DNA from: Caballeronia sp. SBC1
Lineage (GTDB): Bacteria; Pseudomonadota; Gammaproteobacteria; Burkholderiales; Burkholderiaceae
Assembly (NCBI RefSeq): GCF_011493005.1
Contig: NZ_CP049158.1
Location: 1,426,001-1,490,000 of the forward strand
Direction of reading: 5' to 3'
Length of the DNA: 64,000 bases
Every line of letters starts with the position of its first letter. The first letter of the stretch is position 1. Positions 39,528 through 47,867 of the stretch are shown here, piece by piece. Made by a program: the position numbers and the translations under genes. A model generated the notes under the pieces. The model searched no databases and had not been told where the DNA came from. It saw only the letters and a program-made list of their open reading frames with translations.

Positions 39528-39766
39528 TTGTGGATGTCGACCTCGACCAACGGTTCATTCTGCCTGGCTCGAACAATTTCGGCCAATTCAAAGTCTTCCA
39601 ACCGGTCAAGCAGCGCTTCGTACTGCTCAGCCGGCAACAAGTACGCCACCGGCTTGTTTCGATTGAGGATGGCGACCGCGCCGCCGTCTGCGCTTTCGAT
39701 GACCGCGGTCGGGTTGAGCTTTAGCTCTGAGATTCCCACTGATTGGGTAGCGTGAATAGCTTCCAT
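39524..39766 (-). CDS. Phd/YefM-type antitoxin (RelB role)
   Basis: An 80-residue acidic protein. The N-terminal part is a Phd/YefM-like DNA-binding fold: VGISELKLNPTAVIESADGG, then AVAILNRNKPVAYLLPAEQYE. The C-terminal helix (LLDRLEDFELAEIVRARQN) is the part expected to wrap the toxin. It precedes the RelE-like toxin, with an ATGA overlap, the standard layout of type II modules. It probably autorepresses the unit. Confidence 0.9.
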   Translation of the reverse strand: MEAIHATQSVGISELKLNPTAVIESADGGAVAILNRNKPVAYLLPAEQYEALLDRLEDFELAEIVRARQNEPLVEVDIHK

Positions 39767-39947
39767 GATCTTCTCCGACGAAATGATCTTCTAGAGAACC
39801 TGATAATAGCTCTTTTTATAGACCACTACAAAGCGTCGATCGTGCGCCCGATCATGCGTGGGCGTCTGCCTCGCGGGATTGGAAAAAGTCGTCAAAACAA
39901 TCCTGATTTCTTCCGTGCCGAAACACATCCAGAGCACAACCAATCTC

Positions 39948-40643
39948 TCAAGCCGCCAACGCCCCCTCCTCGTCTGTCTTCGCCGAAAAACACCGTCGAC
40001 TCACATCCACCAGCGTCGCGCCAAACCCCTTCAGTGCCCGGAAATCCGTGCGCGCGCTCGTGACCACCCTGGGCAAAGCGCTCCACGCAATCAATGCCCC
40101 ATCCGCAATCAACGCCTCCACCAGCGCCACATCCTCGCTGTGCTCGAGCGGCGCGAACCCGCCCACGCGCATATAAGCCTGCGCCGATACCCCCATGTTC
40201 GCGCCATGAATATGCCGATGGCCGTCTGCATCGGTATAAGTGCGCGCGAAATGCTCCCGCACAGCCGCCAGATGCGGGGACCAGTCATGGACGGCGATCA
40301 CGCCGCACACGGCATCGGCGCGACAATCGAGTTGCCGGACCAGCCAGTCGTCGGCGACAACGCTGTCTGCATCGGTGAACGCCAGCCAGCGCGCGCCAAG
40401 CGACAACGCATAACGTGCCCCTTCTGCCCGCGCCACGCCGACATTACGCGCACTCACGCTGAGCACGTCGACGCCAAGAGAAGCAGCGATAGCGGAGGTG
40501 TCGTCCGAGCAATGATCGACGACCACGATCACGCGCACGTCCTCCCCCAGTAATTCATGATGATTCGCCGCGCGTTTTGCCGCGCTTACGCACGCCCCGA
40601 TGTGTGCCGCTTCGTTGTGAGCGGGAATGACAATGCCAAGCAT
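39948..40643 (-). CDS. Glycosyltransferase family 2 protein
   Basis: A 231-residue GT-A fold enzyme. The nucleotide-binding start MLGIVIPAHNEAAHIGACVS, then VVDHCSDDTSAIAASLG and the DXD-like metal motif LAFTDADSVVADDWLV are clear, followed by GANMGVSAQAYMRVGGF. No membrane helix is present. It transfers a sugar from a nucleotide donor to an unknown acceptor. It stands alone, with no polysaccharide cluster around it. The ATG at 40643 starts the family sequence; the upstream extension has no such features. Confidence 0.9.
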   Translation of the reverse strand: MLGIVIPAHNEAAHIGACVSAAKRAANHHELLGEDVRVIVVVDHCSDDTSAIAASLGVDVLSVSARNVGVARAEGARYALSLGARWLAFTDADSVVADDWLVRQLDCRADAVCGVIAVHDWSPHLAAVREHFARTYTDADGHRHIHGANMGVSAQAYMRVGGFAPLEHSEDVALVEALIADGALIAWSALPRVVTSARTDFRALKGFGATLVDVSRRCFSAKTDEEGALAA

Positions 40644-41057
40644 GTTGCTCTCTCCATTCGTATTTTCAGCGTCCGGATTGCCCGGACACGGTTGCCGAAG
40701 GACACAGCAATGGCTATTCCCAGCGAATTGAACGGTCTCCCAGCGCCCAGGCGAAATGTGGGCAAACGAACATTGGGCAGGGCTGACGACTGCAGCACGG
40801 ACAATACTTGGACGGTAAGAAGCCCGGAGAGGCTGGATTACACACCCACGCACGCTGGAAAACGGAACCGCGAATTGATTGATTTCACATGGTCAGCGAG
40901 AAAGCCGTTTCACTGAAAAACGGCATCCAATGGCTCATTTGGCCATCTGATCGCTAAATTGTCGGCAGCCCTTAACTGGAACCGGGCCAGCGTGGAGACA
41001 TTGGACTTTGGACTTTTGCTCTGTGACTACTACCGCCAGGGCTCCCAAGTTTCGGGC
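40644..41057. other. Intergenic gap without a recognised feature
   Basis: About 415 bases between two minus-strand genes. No frame with protein-like composition and no strong hairpin or repeat was seen. It must hold the glycosyltransferase promoter at its left end. Confidence 0.4.
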
Positions 41058-41510
41058 TCAGCCGACGTGCTTCACGGCATTTCCATTGAACTGGTCTTCC
41101 GGCGACCCTGAGCCATCCTTACCTTGACGGGACTTCAGTAGCCCCTGTACGGATATGTCGATATTGTGTTCAACGAGGGTGAGGGCCGTACCGGCAAAGG
41201 ACAACGCGATTGACGAGAGCGCGTCAGCGGGGACGTTGTCCAATTCCGATATCTGGTCGACGGGGATCGCCACACTCTTTCCGCGCGGGAAATGAATCAT
41301 GATCACCGCCTGTTCCGGAAGATACTTCACGCCGTCCGCAATGCTAGGAAAAGCATCGGAACGAGCGCCGTGCAAGGCGCTCTGGATGGTCTCAAAAGCA
41401 GCTTTGAGCTTGAACATTGCGCCAGCCGGGCGACGCTCCAAAACGAAAAGCGTCTCGCTTCCCTCGTCGAGGTCGACAGGTTTCTCGTCAGGCGCGTTGA
41501 TGATTTTCAT
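41058..41510 (-). CDS. Uncharacterised protein, second gene of a two-gene module
   Basis: A 150-residue acidic soluble protein starting MKIINAPDEKPVDLDEGSET. The middle contains KYLPEQAVIMIHFPRGKSVAIPVDQISELDNVP, which has the strand-turn-strand pattern of proteins that follow DUF4160 genes, though it is longer than DUF2442. No catalytic motif is evident. Its ATG overlaps the stop of the upstream gene by four bases, so the two are translationally coupled. Function unknown. Confidence 0.7.
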   Translation of the reverse strand: MKIINAPDEKPVDLDEGSETLFVLERRPAGAMFKLKAAFETIQSALHGARSDAFPSIADGVKYLPEQAVIMIHFPRGKSVAIPVDQISELDNVPADALSSIALSFAGTALTLVEHNIDISVQGLLKSRQGKDGSGSPEDQFNGNAVKHVG

Positions 41511-41926
41511 AACTTGATCCCTACTTGCGTGCGGTCTGCCAAGTGCAACACGGTCATCTGCTCGGCGGGATGATACGTTCCCGCCTGAATGCTAACCAGC
41601 GTCCTTCCCGCCAGATTCGGCTTCACGACGTACTGTTTTGCTTCGTCCCACGCCTGGTTTTCCAAGCATGTGTCTTTTATGGCTTCCATCCAACTTTCCC
41701 TGGCGGCGGGCAAGCGACCTTTGACAATGGCGATGACGTCACTTTTCACTTGAGAAGGCACCCGGGCTGTGTCTGGAATGACATCCAGCAGACTCACCCC
41801 ATTGTGCCAAAACGAAAATTCAAACCGTGCGGACCAGTCACCGCCATCCAGATGCACATGCGGCGGACAATGCTCGTCTCTTGTAAGCACAGCGATTCGC
41901 CTCCCCTTATATTGACCCACTTTCAT
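41507..41926 (-). CDS. DUF4160-like protein, first gene of a two-gene module
   Basis: A 139-residue protein. The N-terminal half, RIAVLTRDEHCPPHVHLDGG and FEFSFWHNGVSLLDV, matches the DUF4160 pattern of a H-x-P-P-H-x-H segment followed by a charged strand. The C-terminal half (AARESWMEAIKDTCLENQAW) is helical and beyond the usual family length. DUF4160 genes often pair with a small downstream partner, as here with the ATGA overlap. GGAG stands ten bases before the ATG. Some such pairs have been suspected to be toxin-antitoxin-like; nothing here proves it. Confidence 0.72.
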   Translation of the reverse strand: MKVGQYKGRRIAVLTRDEHCPPHVHLDGGDWSARFEFSFWHNGVSLLDVIPDTARVPSQVKSDVIAIVKGRLPAARESWMEAIKDTCLENQAWDEAKQYVVKPNLAGRTLVSIQAGTYHPAEQMTVLHLADRTQVGIKL

Positions 41927-42177
41927 CGGTTTTATTCTCCCTTGTTAGCGCGAAGGTTGCTTACAACTATCGGCGAAGCAGGCTTCCCGATGTGGTAAAT
42001 ACTACACACCGCCGCTGTGCCTCTGATAGCTGTCCAAACGGCTAACGAGTAAAACCGCCCGAAACATCTTGATACCCAACTGAAACAACACGTAACCTGA
42101 GTCAACTTTCCTGAAAGCTTGGCGTTAACCCGTGGACAGCGCCAATCCTGGCGACGATTTTCAAGGCAACCGACTCC

Positions 42178-42675
42178 ATGGCCGCCCTTCCGCTTTCAGC
42201 ACTTCAGCAACGTCGACAAAAACAAGGCCACGCGGCACTCGTTCCGAGATCCGCCGGGCAACTCAAGGCGGAACACGATCGCATCGTCGGCCGCGCGCAG
42301 TTTTTCCTCTACGCGACCATCTCGCTGGCTATCGCAGGTGTGATCGCTGTCGCCATGCTGCCGTTCTCATCCATTCCGAACGACTTCAGTTTCGGCGCCC
42401 AGGAAGTGGTCGGCGTAGCCGTGTTCGCGGCGTGCCTGTTCCTGCTGCACGAGCGCACGGAACTCACGCTGCGGCTGTACAACTACGAACCTGTCGAGCA
42501 GACCACTCAGGGCGAGCTGCGCGCGCTGCTGCATCGCGTACCGGAAGGCATCTCTTATCAAAATGCCCTCGCCGCCGACAACCGGACGTTCGTAACCGTG
42601 GAAGCGGAAGAAATTCGTCGTCGCGCCGATGCGTTCAAACCGCAAGCCGAAGGTCTGGAACCGGCAGAAAGCTGA
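42178..42675 (+). CDS. Hypothetical membrane protein with two helices
   Basis: A 165-residue protein. Two membrane segments are evident: FFLYATISLAIAGVIAVAML and VVGVAVFAACLFLL. The N-terminus (about 45 residues) is basic and Gln-rich, the C-terminal 70 residues are soluble and charged (RTELTLRLYNYEPVEQTTQG). Family not recognised. It is a stand-alone gene with a terminator about 125 bases downstream. Confidence 0.72.
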   Translation: MAALPLSALQQRRQKQGHAALVPRSAGQLKAEHDRIVGRAQFFLYATISLAIAGVIAVAMLPFSSIPNDFSFGAQEVVGVAVFAACLFLLHERTELTLRLYNYEPVEQTTQGELRALLHRVPEGISYQNALAADNRTFVTVEAEEIRRRADAFKPQAEGLEPAES

Positions 42676-42799
42676 TTGTCGTGCCTTCCATTGCCTAAAC
42701 CGCCGCATAAACCGCGGCGAAACGCACGACAAAACGACTGCGCGAAAGACATCGCAAAAGTCCCATTGCCCGGGTAAAAGTCCAGGTGTGAACCAATCT

Positions 42800-42845
42800 G
42801 AAAGCCGCCGCCCCGTATTCACGGGCCGGCGGCTTTCATTTTTAT
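42800..42845 (+). terminator. Rho-independent terminator
   Basis: Stem GAAAGCCGCCG...CGGCGGCTTTC with an inner CCCGT/ACGGG arm, then ATTTTTA. Placed after the two-helix membrane protein gene and before the YdeP-like gene. Confidence 0.8.
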
Positions 42846-42951
42846 ACGCGTGCGTCGAGCCTCTGGTTCGAGCCTGTTTCTTGCTGAATGAATTCCGCCC
42901 GCGAACGCATTCTCGCCGTTCGCCCATGTTCACCCGCGGAGCAACACAGTC

Positions 42952-45243
42952 ATGAGCAAGCAACCTCGCATCGAGCAATACGACCACCCGGCAGGCGGCT
43001 GGGGCTCGGTCAAAGCCGTTTCATCGATACTTATGCAAGAGCACGTCGCCATGAACGGCACGCGGGTCTTGTTCAAGCAGAACAAACCGGATGGTTTTGC
43101 GTGCGTGAGTTGCTCGTGGGCCAAACCAGCCGATCCGCATTTATTCGAATTCTGCGAAAACGGCGCAAAAGCCACCGCCTGGGAAATCACGACCAAACGC
43201 GCGACGCCCGAGTTCTTCGACCACCACACTGTGGCCGCACTGGAAGCCTGGAGTGATTTCGAGCTCGAGTCGCAAGGCCGGCTGACCCACCCCATGCGCT
43301 ACGACGCTGCGACCGATCGCTATCTGCCCATCCAGTGGCAACAAGCATTCGATGAAATCGGCGAAAAGCTACGCGGCTTTGATCCGAAACGCGTGGTGTT
43401 CTACGCGTCCGGCCGCGCGTCGCTGGAAACATCGTACATGTACGCGCTGCTTGCCCGTTTATACGGTTGCAACAACCTGCCGGACAGTTCGAACATGTGC
43501 CACGAAAGCACGTCGGTGGCGCTGCCCGACACCATCGGCGTGCCGGTCGGAACGGTGACGCTCGAGGACTTCGAACACACCGACTGCCTGTTTTTCTTCG
43601 GCCACAACACCGGCACGAACGCGCCTCGCATGCTGCATCCGCTGCAAGAAGCGAGAAAACGCAATGCGCAGATCATCACGTTCAATCCATTGCGCGAGCG
43701 CGGGCTGGTGAGCTTTGCGAATCCGCAGTCGCCAAAGGAAATGCTCTCGACCGAGCAAACCTGCATCAGCACGCAATACCATCAGGTGAAGATCGGCGGA
43801 GACATAGCGGCGATCACGGGCATTTGCAAGTCGTTGATAGAAGCCGACGACAAAGCCCAGGCAGCCGGCGAACCGCGCGTGCTGGACGCGGATTTCATCG
43901 CGGAACATACACACGGTTTCGATGCCTTCGCTGACGCCATGCGGGCCGCGAACTGGAACGAGATCGAGTCGATGTCGGCGCTGACACGCTCCGCGCTCGA
44001 AGCGGCCGCGACCGAATATGCGCGCGCGAAGGCCGTGATCATCTTGTACGGCATGGGCATCACACAGCATCGGGAGGGCGTGCTTGCCGTCCAGATGCTG
44101 ACAAACCTGATGCTGCTCGGCGGCAATATCGGCAAGAAGGGAGCCGGAATCTGCCCGATTCGTGGCCACTCGAACGTGCAGGGGCAACGTACTGTGGGCA
44201 TCACCGAAAAACCCGCGCTCGTCCCCATGGACAAGCTCAAAGAGTTGTATCAATTCGAGCCGCCCCAGGAAACCGGCTTGACCACCGTGGATACTTGCGA
44301 GGCCGTCCGGGACGGCAATCTCGATGCGTTTATCGGACTCGGCGGCAATTTCGCGCGCGCCATTCCCGATCACGGCGTGATGGATCCCGCGTGGAAGCAA
44401 ATGCCGCTCACCGTGCAGATCGCGACCAAGCTTAACCGCAGCCATATCGTGCATGGGCGCGCGGCGTATTTACTGCCGTGTATTGGCCGGATCGAGGTCG
44501 ACAGGCAAGCGAACGGCGAGCAGACGGTGACCGTGGAAGACAGCACGGCGTGCGTTCACGCATCGAAGGGAATGACTGAGCCGGCGAGTGAACACTTGCT
44601 CTCGGAGCCGGCTATTGTCGCGGGGCTGGCGAAGGCGATCCTGCCGCCCAATCCGAATGTCGACTGGGATGCGTGGGTCGGCGATTACGGGCTGGTTCGT
44701 GATGCCATCGAGCGCACCTACCCCGAGCAGTTCAAGGATTTCAACCGGCGCATGACGCAGCCTGGCGGTTTTCATCGACCGTTGGCGGCCGCGAAACGGG
44801 AATGGAAAACAAAAACCGGCAAGGCGAATTTCATCGTGCCGGATGGTTTCGGTGAAGACCCCGATATGGATTTCGAGGGCGAACGCACGCTGCGCCTGAT
44901 GACCACACGAGGCGACAGCCAGTTCAATACGACCGTGTATTCACTCGATGACCGTTTCCGCGGCGTGTACAACACGCGTGACGTGCTGCTGATGAACAAG
45001 GACGATATGACCCGGCTCGGCTTCACTGAAAACGATACGGTCACGGCAATCACGGTCGCGAAGGACGACGTGCTGCGCGAACTGGGCGGTCTGCGCGTGC
45101 ATGCGTTCGACATCCCCGCCGGCTGCGTAATGGGCTATTACCCGGAGTGCAATCGTCTGATTCCAGTGTCGCATCACGCGAAACGCAGCAAGGTGCCGGC
45201 GTCCAAGGCGGTCCCTGTCCGGCTACGGAAAATGGCGGCTTGA
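42952..45243 (+). CDS. FdhF/YdeP-family molybdopterin oxidoreductase
   Basis: A 763-residue bis-MGD-type oxidoreductase. A Cys motif near the N-terminus, FACVSCSWAKP with FEFCENGAKA, may hold an iron-sulfur cluster as in YdeP. Other family blocks: VVFYASGRASLETSYMYALL, NNLPDSSNMCHESTSVAL, FFFGHNTGTNAPRML, GMGITQHREGVLAVQMLTNL and MTTRGDSQFNTTVYSLDDRF. There is no Tat or Sec signal, so it is cytosolic. E. coli YdeP is linked to acid resistance, but its substrate is not known; formate dehydrogenase activity should not be assumed. It is a stand-alone gene. Confidence 0.93.
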   Translation: MSKQPRIEQYDHPAGGWGSVKAVSSILMQEHVAMNGTRVLFKQNKPDGFACVSCSWAKPADPHLFEFCENGAKATAWEITTKRATPEFFDHHTVAALEAWSDFELESQGRLTHPMRYDAATDRYLPIQWQQAFDEIGEKLRGFDPKRVVFYASGRASLETSYMYALLARLYGCNNLPDSSNMCHESTSVALPDTIGVPVGTVTLEDFEHTDCLFFFGHNTGTNAPRMLHPLQEARKRNAQIITFNPLRERGLVSFANPQSPKEMLSTEQTCISTQYHQVKIGGDIAAITGICKSLIEADDKAQAAGEPRVLDADFIAEHTHGFDAFADAMRAANWNEIESMSALTRSALEAAATEYARAKAVIILYGMGITQHREGVLAVQMLTNLMLLGGNIGKKGAGICPIRGHSNVQGQRTVGITEKPALVPMDKLKELYQFEPPQETGLTTVDTCEAVRDGNLDAFIGLGGNFARAIPDHGVMDPAWKQMPLTVQIATKLNRSHIVHGRAAYLLPCIGRIEVDRQANGEQTVTVEDSTACVHASKGMTEPASEHLLSEPAIVAGLAKAILPPNPNVDWDAWVGDYGLVRDAIERTYPEQFKDFNRRMTQPGGFHRPLAAAKREWKTKTGKANFIVPDGFGEDPDMDFEGERTLRLMTTRGDSQFNTTVYSLDDRFRGVYNTRDVLLMNKDDMTRLGFTENDTVTAITVAKDDVLRELGGLRVHAFDIPAGCVMGYYPECNRLIPVSHHAKRSKVPASKAVPVRLRKMAA

Positions 45244-45470
45244 GGGTAGCCTGGAGCTAGCTTGAGGGACGTGCCAGGCATGAAAGCGGCACTCCTTTAA
45301 TTGTCATCGGACCGCGGAACGCAAGCCGTCAGGCGTGAACCATTGCCCGCGTGGCACTTGCTGCGTTTAACCTACACCGCCGGAGCGTGAGAGCCTGCCT
45401 TCCGGCCCGCATGCGACTATGCTGGAGAACACGACATAACTGTCGACGATGGACCAGACGGAGGCCACCC

Positions 45471-45650
45471 ATGAACCCTATGAACATCCTTCAGCCCACG
45501 AGATATGACATGCAGACGAACCCGATTCCCGACCCGCTCGCCGATCCGAATCGCGACCCGGAGGCAGACCCGCTGTCGCCGCCTTCGCCCGGCCATCGGC
45601 CAGAGGAGCCGCAGCATCCCGACGCGCCACCGGACGGGCATCCGGTCTGA
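45471..45650 (+). CDS. Small proline/aspartate-rich protein
   Basis: A 59-residue frame, very rich in Pro and Asp (PIPDPLADPNRDPEADPLSP), beginning MNPMNILQPTRYDMQT. GGAGG stands six bases before the ATG, supporting translation. It has no signal peptide or fold and is probably disordered; function unknown. It converges on the sugar-efflux gene. Confidence 0.55.
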   Translation: MNPMNILQPTRYDMQTNPIPDPLADPNRDPEADPLSPPSPGHRPEEPQHPDAPPDGHPV

Positions 45651-45680
45651 ATAGACTCGTCAGCAGCAAGTTACAGGGAG

Positions 45681-46976
45681 CTACGGCGCGGTTTCCGTTT
45701 CGCTCGCCAACGGCGACGACCGTGTAACCGCGCTGCCGTGGACAACGGGTTCCACGGTGGGATCGGAGAAAATCTTCGCGCCTCGTTGATAGTTGAAAAT
45801 GAACAACACAACCGACGCAGTAGACGCCAGCAACACGCAAAACACGAACACTGCGCGATAACCCCACGCGGCGGCCACGAATCCCGACGCAACGCCCGCC
45901 AGCACAGAGCCGGTACGCATGGTGTTGAAAAACAGCGTGGTCGCCCGGGCCAGCGCGCCGGGCATCATCTCCTGAAAATACGACATGCCGAGACATGACG
46001 TCACCGCAACCACGACGGCGTTAAGGATCTGTAGCGGCACGAGCACCCATAGATTGGGCGCGAGCGCGATGCCCGCGAAATACACAATGTGCGACAGCGA
46101 CGCGAACGCGATCATGTTCGCCTTGTTGATGCGCCGGGACGCGCCGCCGAGAAAAAGCATCATCGGAATCTCGGCGAACGCACCAAGGCCGACCATCTGC
46201 GCGACGTGCGCGGTCGTGCCGTGCAACTGATCGACAATCAGCACTGGCAGCATGATGGTGGCGATCGCCGAGCCCATGCCGATCAGCGTAAAACTCACCA
46301 GCGCGGCATACACGTGTGCGTTTTTCGCTTGCTGCGGGATCTCGCTGCTGGTTTTATCGGCGGCTTCGTAGTTGTCGTAGGCCTTGGGTTCGCGCATGCA
46401 CAGCACGATGAAACCAGCCACCGCAAACGCCCCCGCCGCCGACAGAAACAGTCCGTTAAAGCCCGATACACCCAGCACGATTGCGCCCACCGCCGGGCCG
46501 AACACCCACGCGCAGGAAAGCGTGGTGCGCAAGGTCGCCATCGGCATTTCGGTATGTTCGATGCCTTCCGCGTGCAGCCTCGCTTTGCCGAACGTGAAAA
46601 GTTGCGGGAACACCGCCGCGCCGATGCTCAGGAAAACGCAGCCGAAGATCGTCAGCAACACATAGTTGCGCGTGACGCACAGCAATGCATAACCCAGCGC
46701 CGACCCTGCGATGGACAGCAGCACGATGCGTTTTTTATCGGTCCGGCGATCGGCGATACGTCCGAGATACGTACTCACGAGCACACTGCTCACCGCGGTC
46801 AGCGTCATGAAGATGCCCAGCCGAACCGGCGTCATGTGCGCCTCGGTCGCGCCGAACAGCGACGTGTACGGCACCGCGAACGAGGATGCGATACCTGACA
46901 GGAACATCGCGAGGGAAATGCCGGGATAACCGGGAAGACGGATTAGCGCGAAAAAAGTCTTGAATACGGCGTTCAT
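45681..46976 (-). CDS. Sugar-efflux MFS transporter (SET family-like)
   Basis: A 431-residue major facilitator with about twelve hydrophobic segments. Family features are the conserved LGRIADRRTDKKRIVLLSIA loop between helices 2 and 3, the N-terminal ISLAMFLSGIASSFAVPYTS and FPQLFTFGKARLHAEGIEHT, which match the SetA/SetB sugar-efflux group. These export lactose, glucose or IPTG-like sugars in E. coli. It lies alone and is divergent from the HipBA unit, with a 510-base gap. Confidence 0.88.
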   Translation of the reverse strand: MNAVFKTFFALIRLPGYPGISLAMFLSGIASSFAVPYTSLFGATEAHMTPVRLGIFMTLTAVSSVLVSTYLGRIADRRTDKKRIVLLSIAGSALGYALLCVTRNYVLLTIFGCVFLSIGAAVFPQLFTFGKARLHAEGIEHTEMPMATLRTTLSCAWVFGPAVGAIVLGVSGFNGLFLSAAGAFAVAGFIVLCMREPKAYDNYEAADKTSSEIPQQAKNAHVYAALVSFTLIGMGSAIATIMLPVLIVDQLHGTTAHVAQMVGLGAFAEIPMMLFLGGASRRINKANMIAFASLSHIVYFAGIALAPNLWVLVPLQILNAVVVAVTSCLGMSYFQEMMPGALARATTLFFNTMRTGSVLAGVASGFVAAAWGYRAVFVFCVLLASTASVVLFIFNYQRGAKIFSDPTVEPVVHGSAVTRSSPLASETETAP

Positions 46977-47417
46977 TGAAATTCACGTTGGCGGCCAAGG
47001 TCCGTCGCGTGACGCTCGTGGCGAGCGAGAAAAACGACGTTCAGCGGGCACTTAAACACGCGATCACGTTTTTTTCAATGACGTTTTCTTTTGGTTGCAG
47101 ACTAAGGAAACCTATTCCCGGATAAACGAAACCGATCCGCCGATTAGCGACGGAGCAGATCATTCGCGGGTGCATTCAATCGTGCAAGACATTGACGCTA
47201 CTGTTTCTGTACACCAGGCGGAGATGGGGCGAACGTGAGAGTCTGATCTGCTACCTGCCGGTTGTTCTGGAGGAGTTACCCGCTGGATAGGGTGCAGGGC
47301 TCCCCGGGCAGTAGCTGAACGGTGAGAAAACCAGCGGAAACGAGGATTCAGCCGCGTTGGTCATAGACTTGTCACCACGCATAAAGTATAAATAAAGGAC
47401 CTTACAAGGACTCTAAT
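46977..47417. other. Intergenic region between the efflux gene and hipB
   Basis: About 440 bases, AT-richer at the right end. It carries short repeats such as AAGGAC/AAGGACT near 47396-47412. No gene was recognised. It must hold the efflux gene promoter; the hipB control elements start at its right border. Confidence 0.4.
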
Positions 47418-47443
47418 CTACTTTAATAGCCCACATGAGGACT
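47418..47443 (+). promoter_or_regulatory. hipBA upstream repeat, copy 1
   Basis: Sequence CTACTTTAATAGCCCACATG and GAG-like end; it matches copy 2 in about 20 of 23 bases, exactly 60 bases upstream. It contains the -10-like TTTAAT. A candidate HipB operator or alternative promoter. Confidence 0.6.
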
Positions 47444-47477
47444 GTTAATGATAAAATCTCTCGACGCTCCTCTTAAA

Positions 47478-47503
47478 CTACTATAATGGCCCACATGGAG
47501 TCC
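47478..47503 (+). promoter_or_regulatory. hipBA upstream repeat, copy 2, with a consensus -10 box
   Basis: Sequence CTACTATAATGGCCCACATG, containing TATAAT at 47482-47487. A start site about seven to eight bases downstream would fall on the ATG at 47495, giving a leaderless message. The -35 is weak (TCGACG at 47461 would give a short spacer), which fits an autorepressed or activator-dependent promoter. Confidence 0.6.
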
Positions 47504-47863
47504 ACTAAACCTCTTAAAAGCCCTGCTGGAGGCCCTAAGATCGGGAAACCGCTCCCAATCCCGGTTCAACGGACACTCACGAAGCTCGGCGAAGACCTCA
47601 ATCGTGCGAGACGCCGCAGAGGGCTGACGCAGCAAGCGCTCGCCACGCGCATCGGCGCGGGGCTCAATACCGTCAAGCGCATGGAGAACGGCGATCCGCA
47701 CGTGCAGTTGCATTTCCTCGTGCGGGCGCTCCATTTTTTTGGTGAACTGCAGCGGCTCAATGACCTCCTCGACAGCGGCCAGGACGATATCGGCCTCGCA
47801 TTGATGGATGAAAAGCTGCCGCAGCGGGTGCGAACCGCCAAAAAAACCACCAAAGCGTTCTAA
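47495..47863 (+). CDS. hipB: HipB-like antitoxin, XRE-family regulator
   Basis: A 122-residue protein (125 if started at the ATG at 47486). The helix-turn-helix is in DLNRARRRRGLTQQALATRI and GAGLNTVKRMENGDPHVQLH. The C-terminal helix (RVRTAKKTTKAF) is basic. It precedes the HipA kinase gene by four bases, so it is the antitoxin and autorepressor of the module. The first ATG overlaps the -10 box, so the ATG at 47495 is preferred. Confidence 0.88.
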   Translation: MESTKPLKSPAGGPKIGKPLPIPVQRTLTKLGEDLNRARRRRGLTQQALATRIGAGLNTVKRMENGDPHVQLHFLVRALHFFGELQRLNDLLDSGQDDIGLALMDEKLPQRVRTAKKTTKAF

Positions 47864-47867
47864 CGGC

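Noticed and set aside
47486..47494. Earlier ATG for hipB
   Set aside because: It lies within the TATAAT-bearing repeat, so it would be upstream of the likely transcript start.
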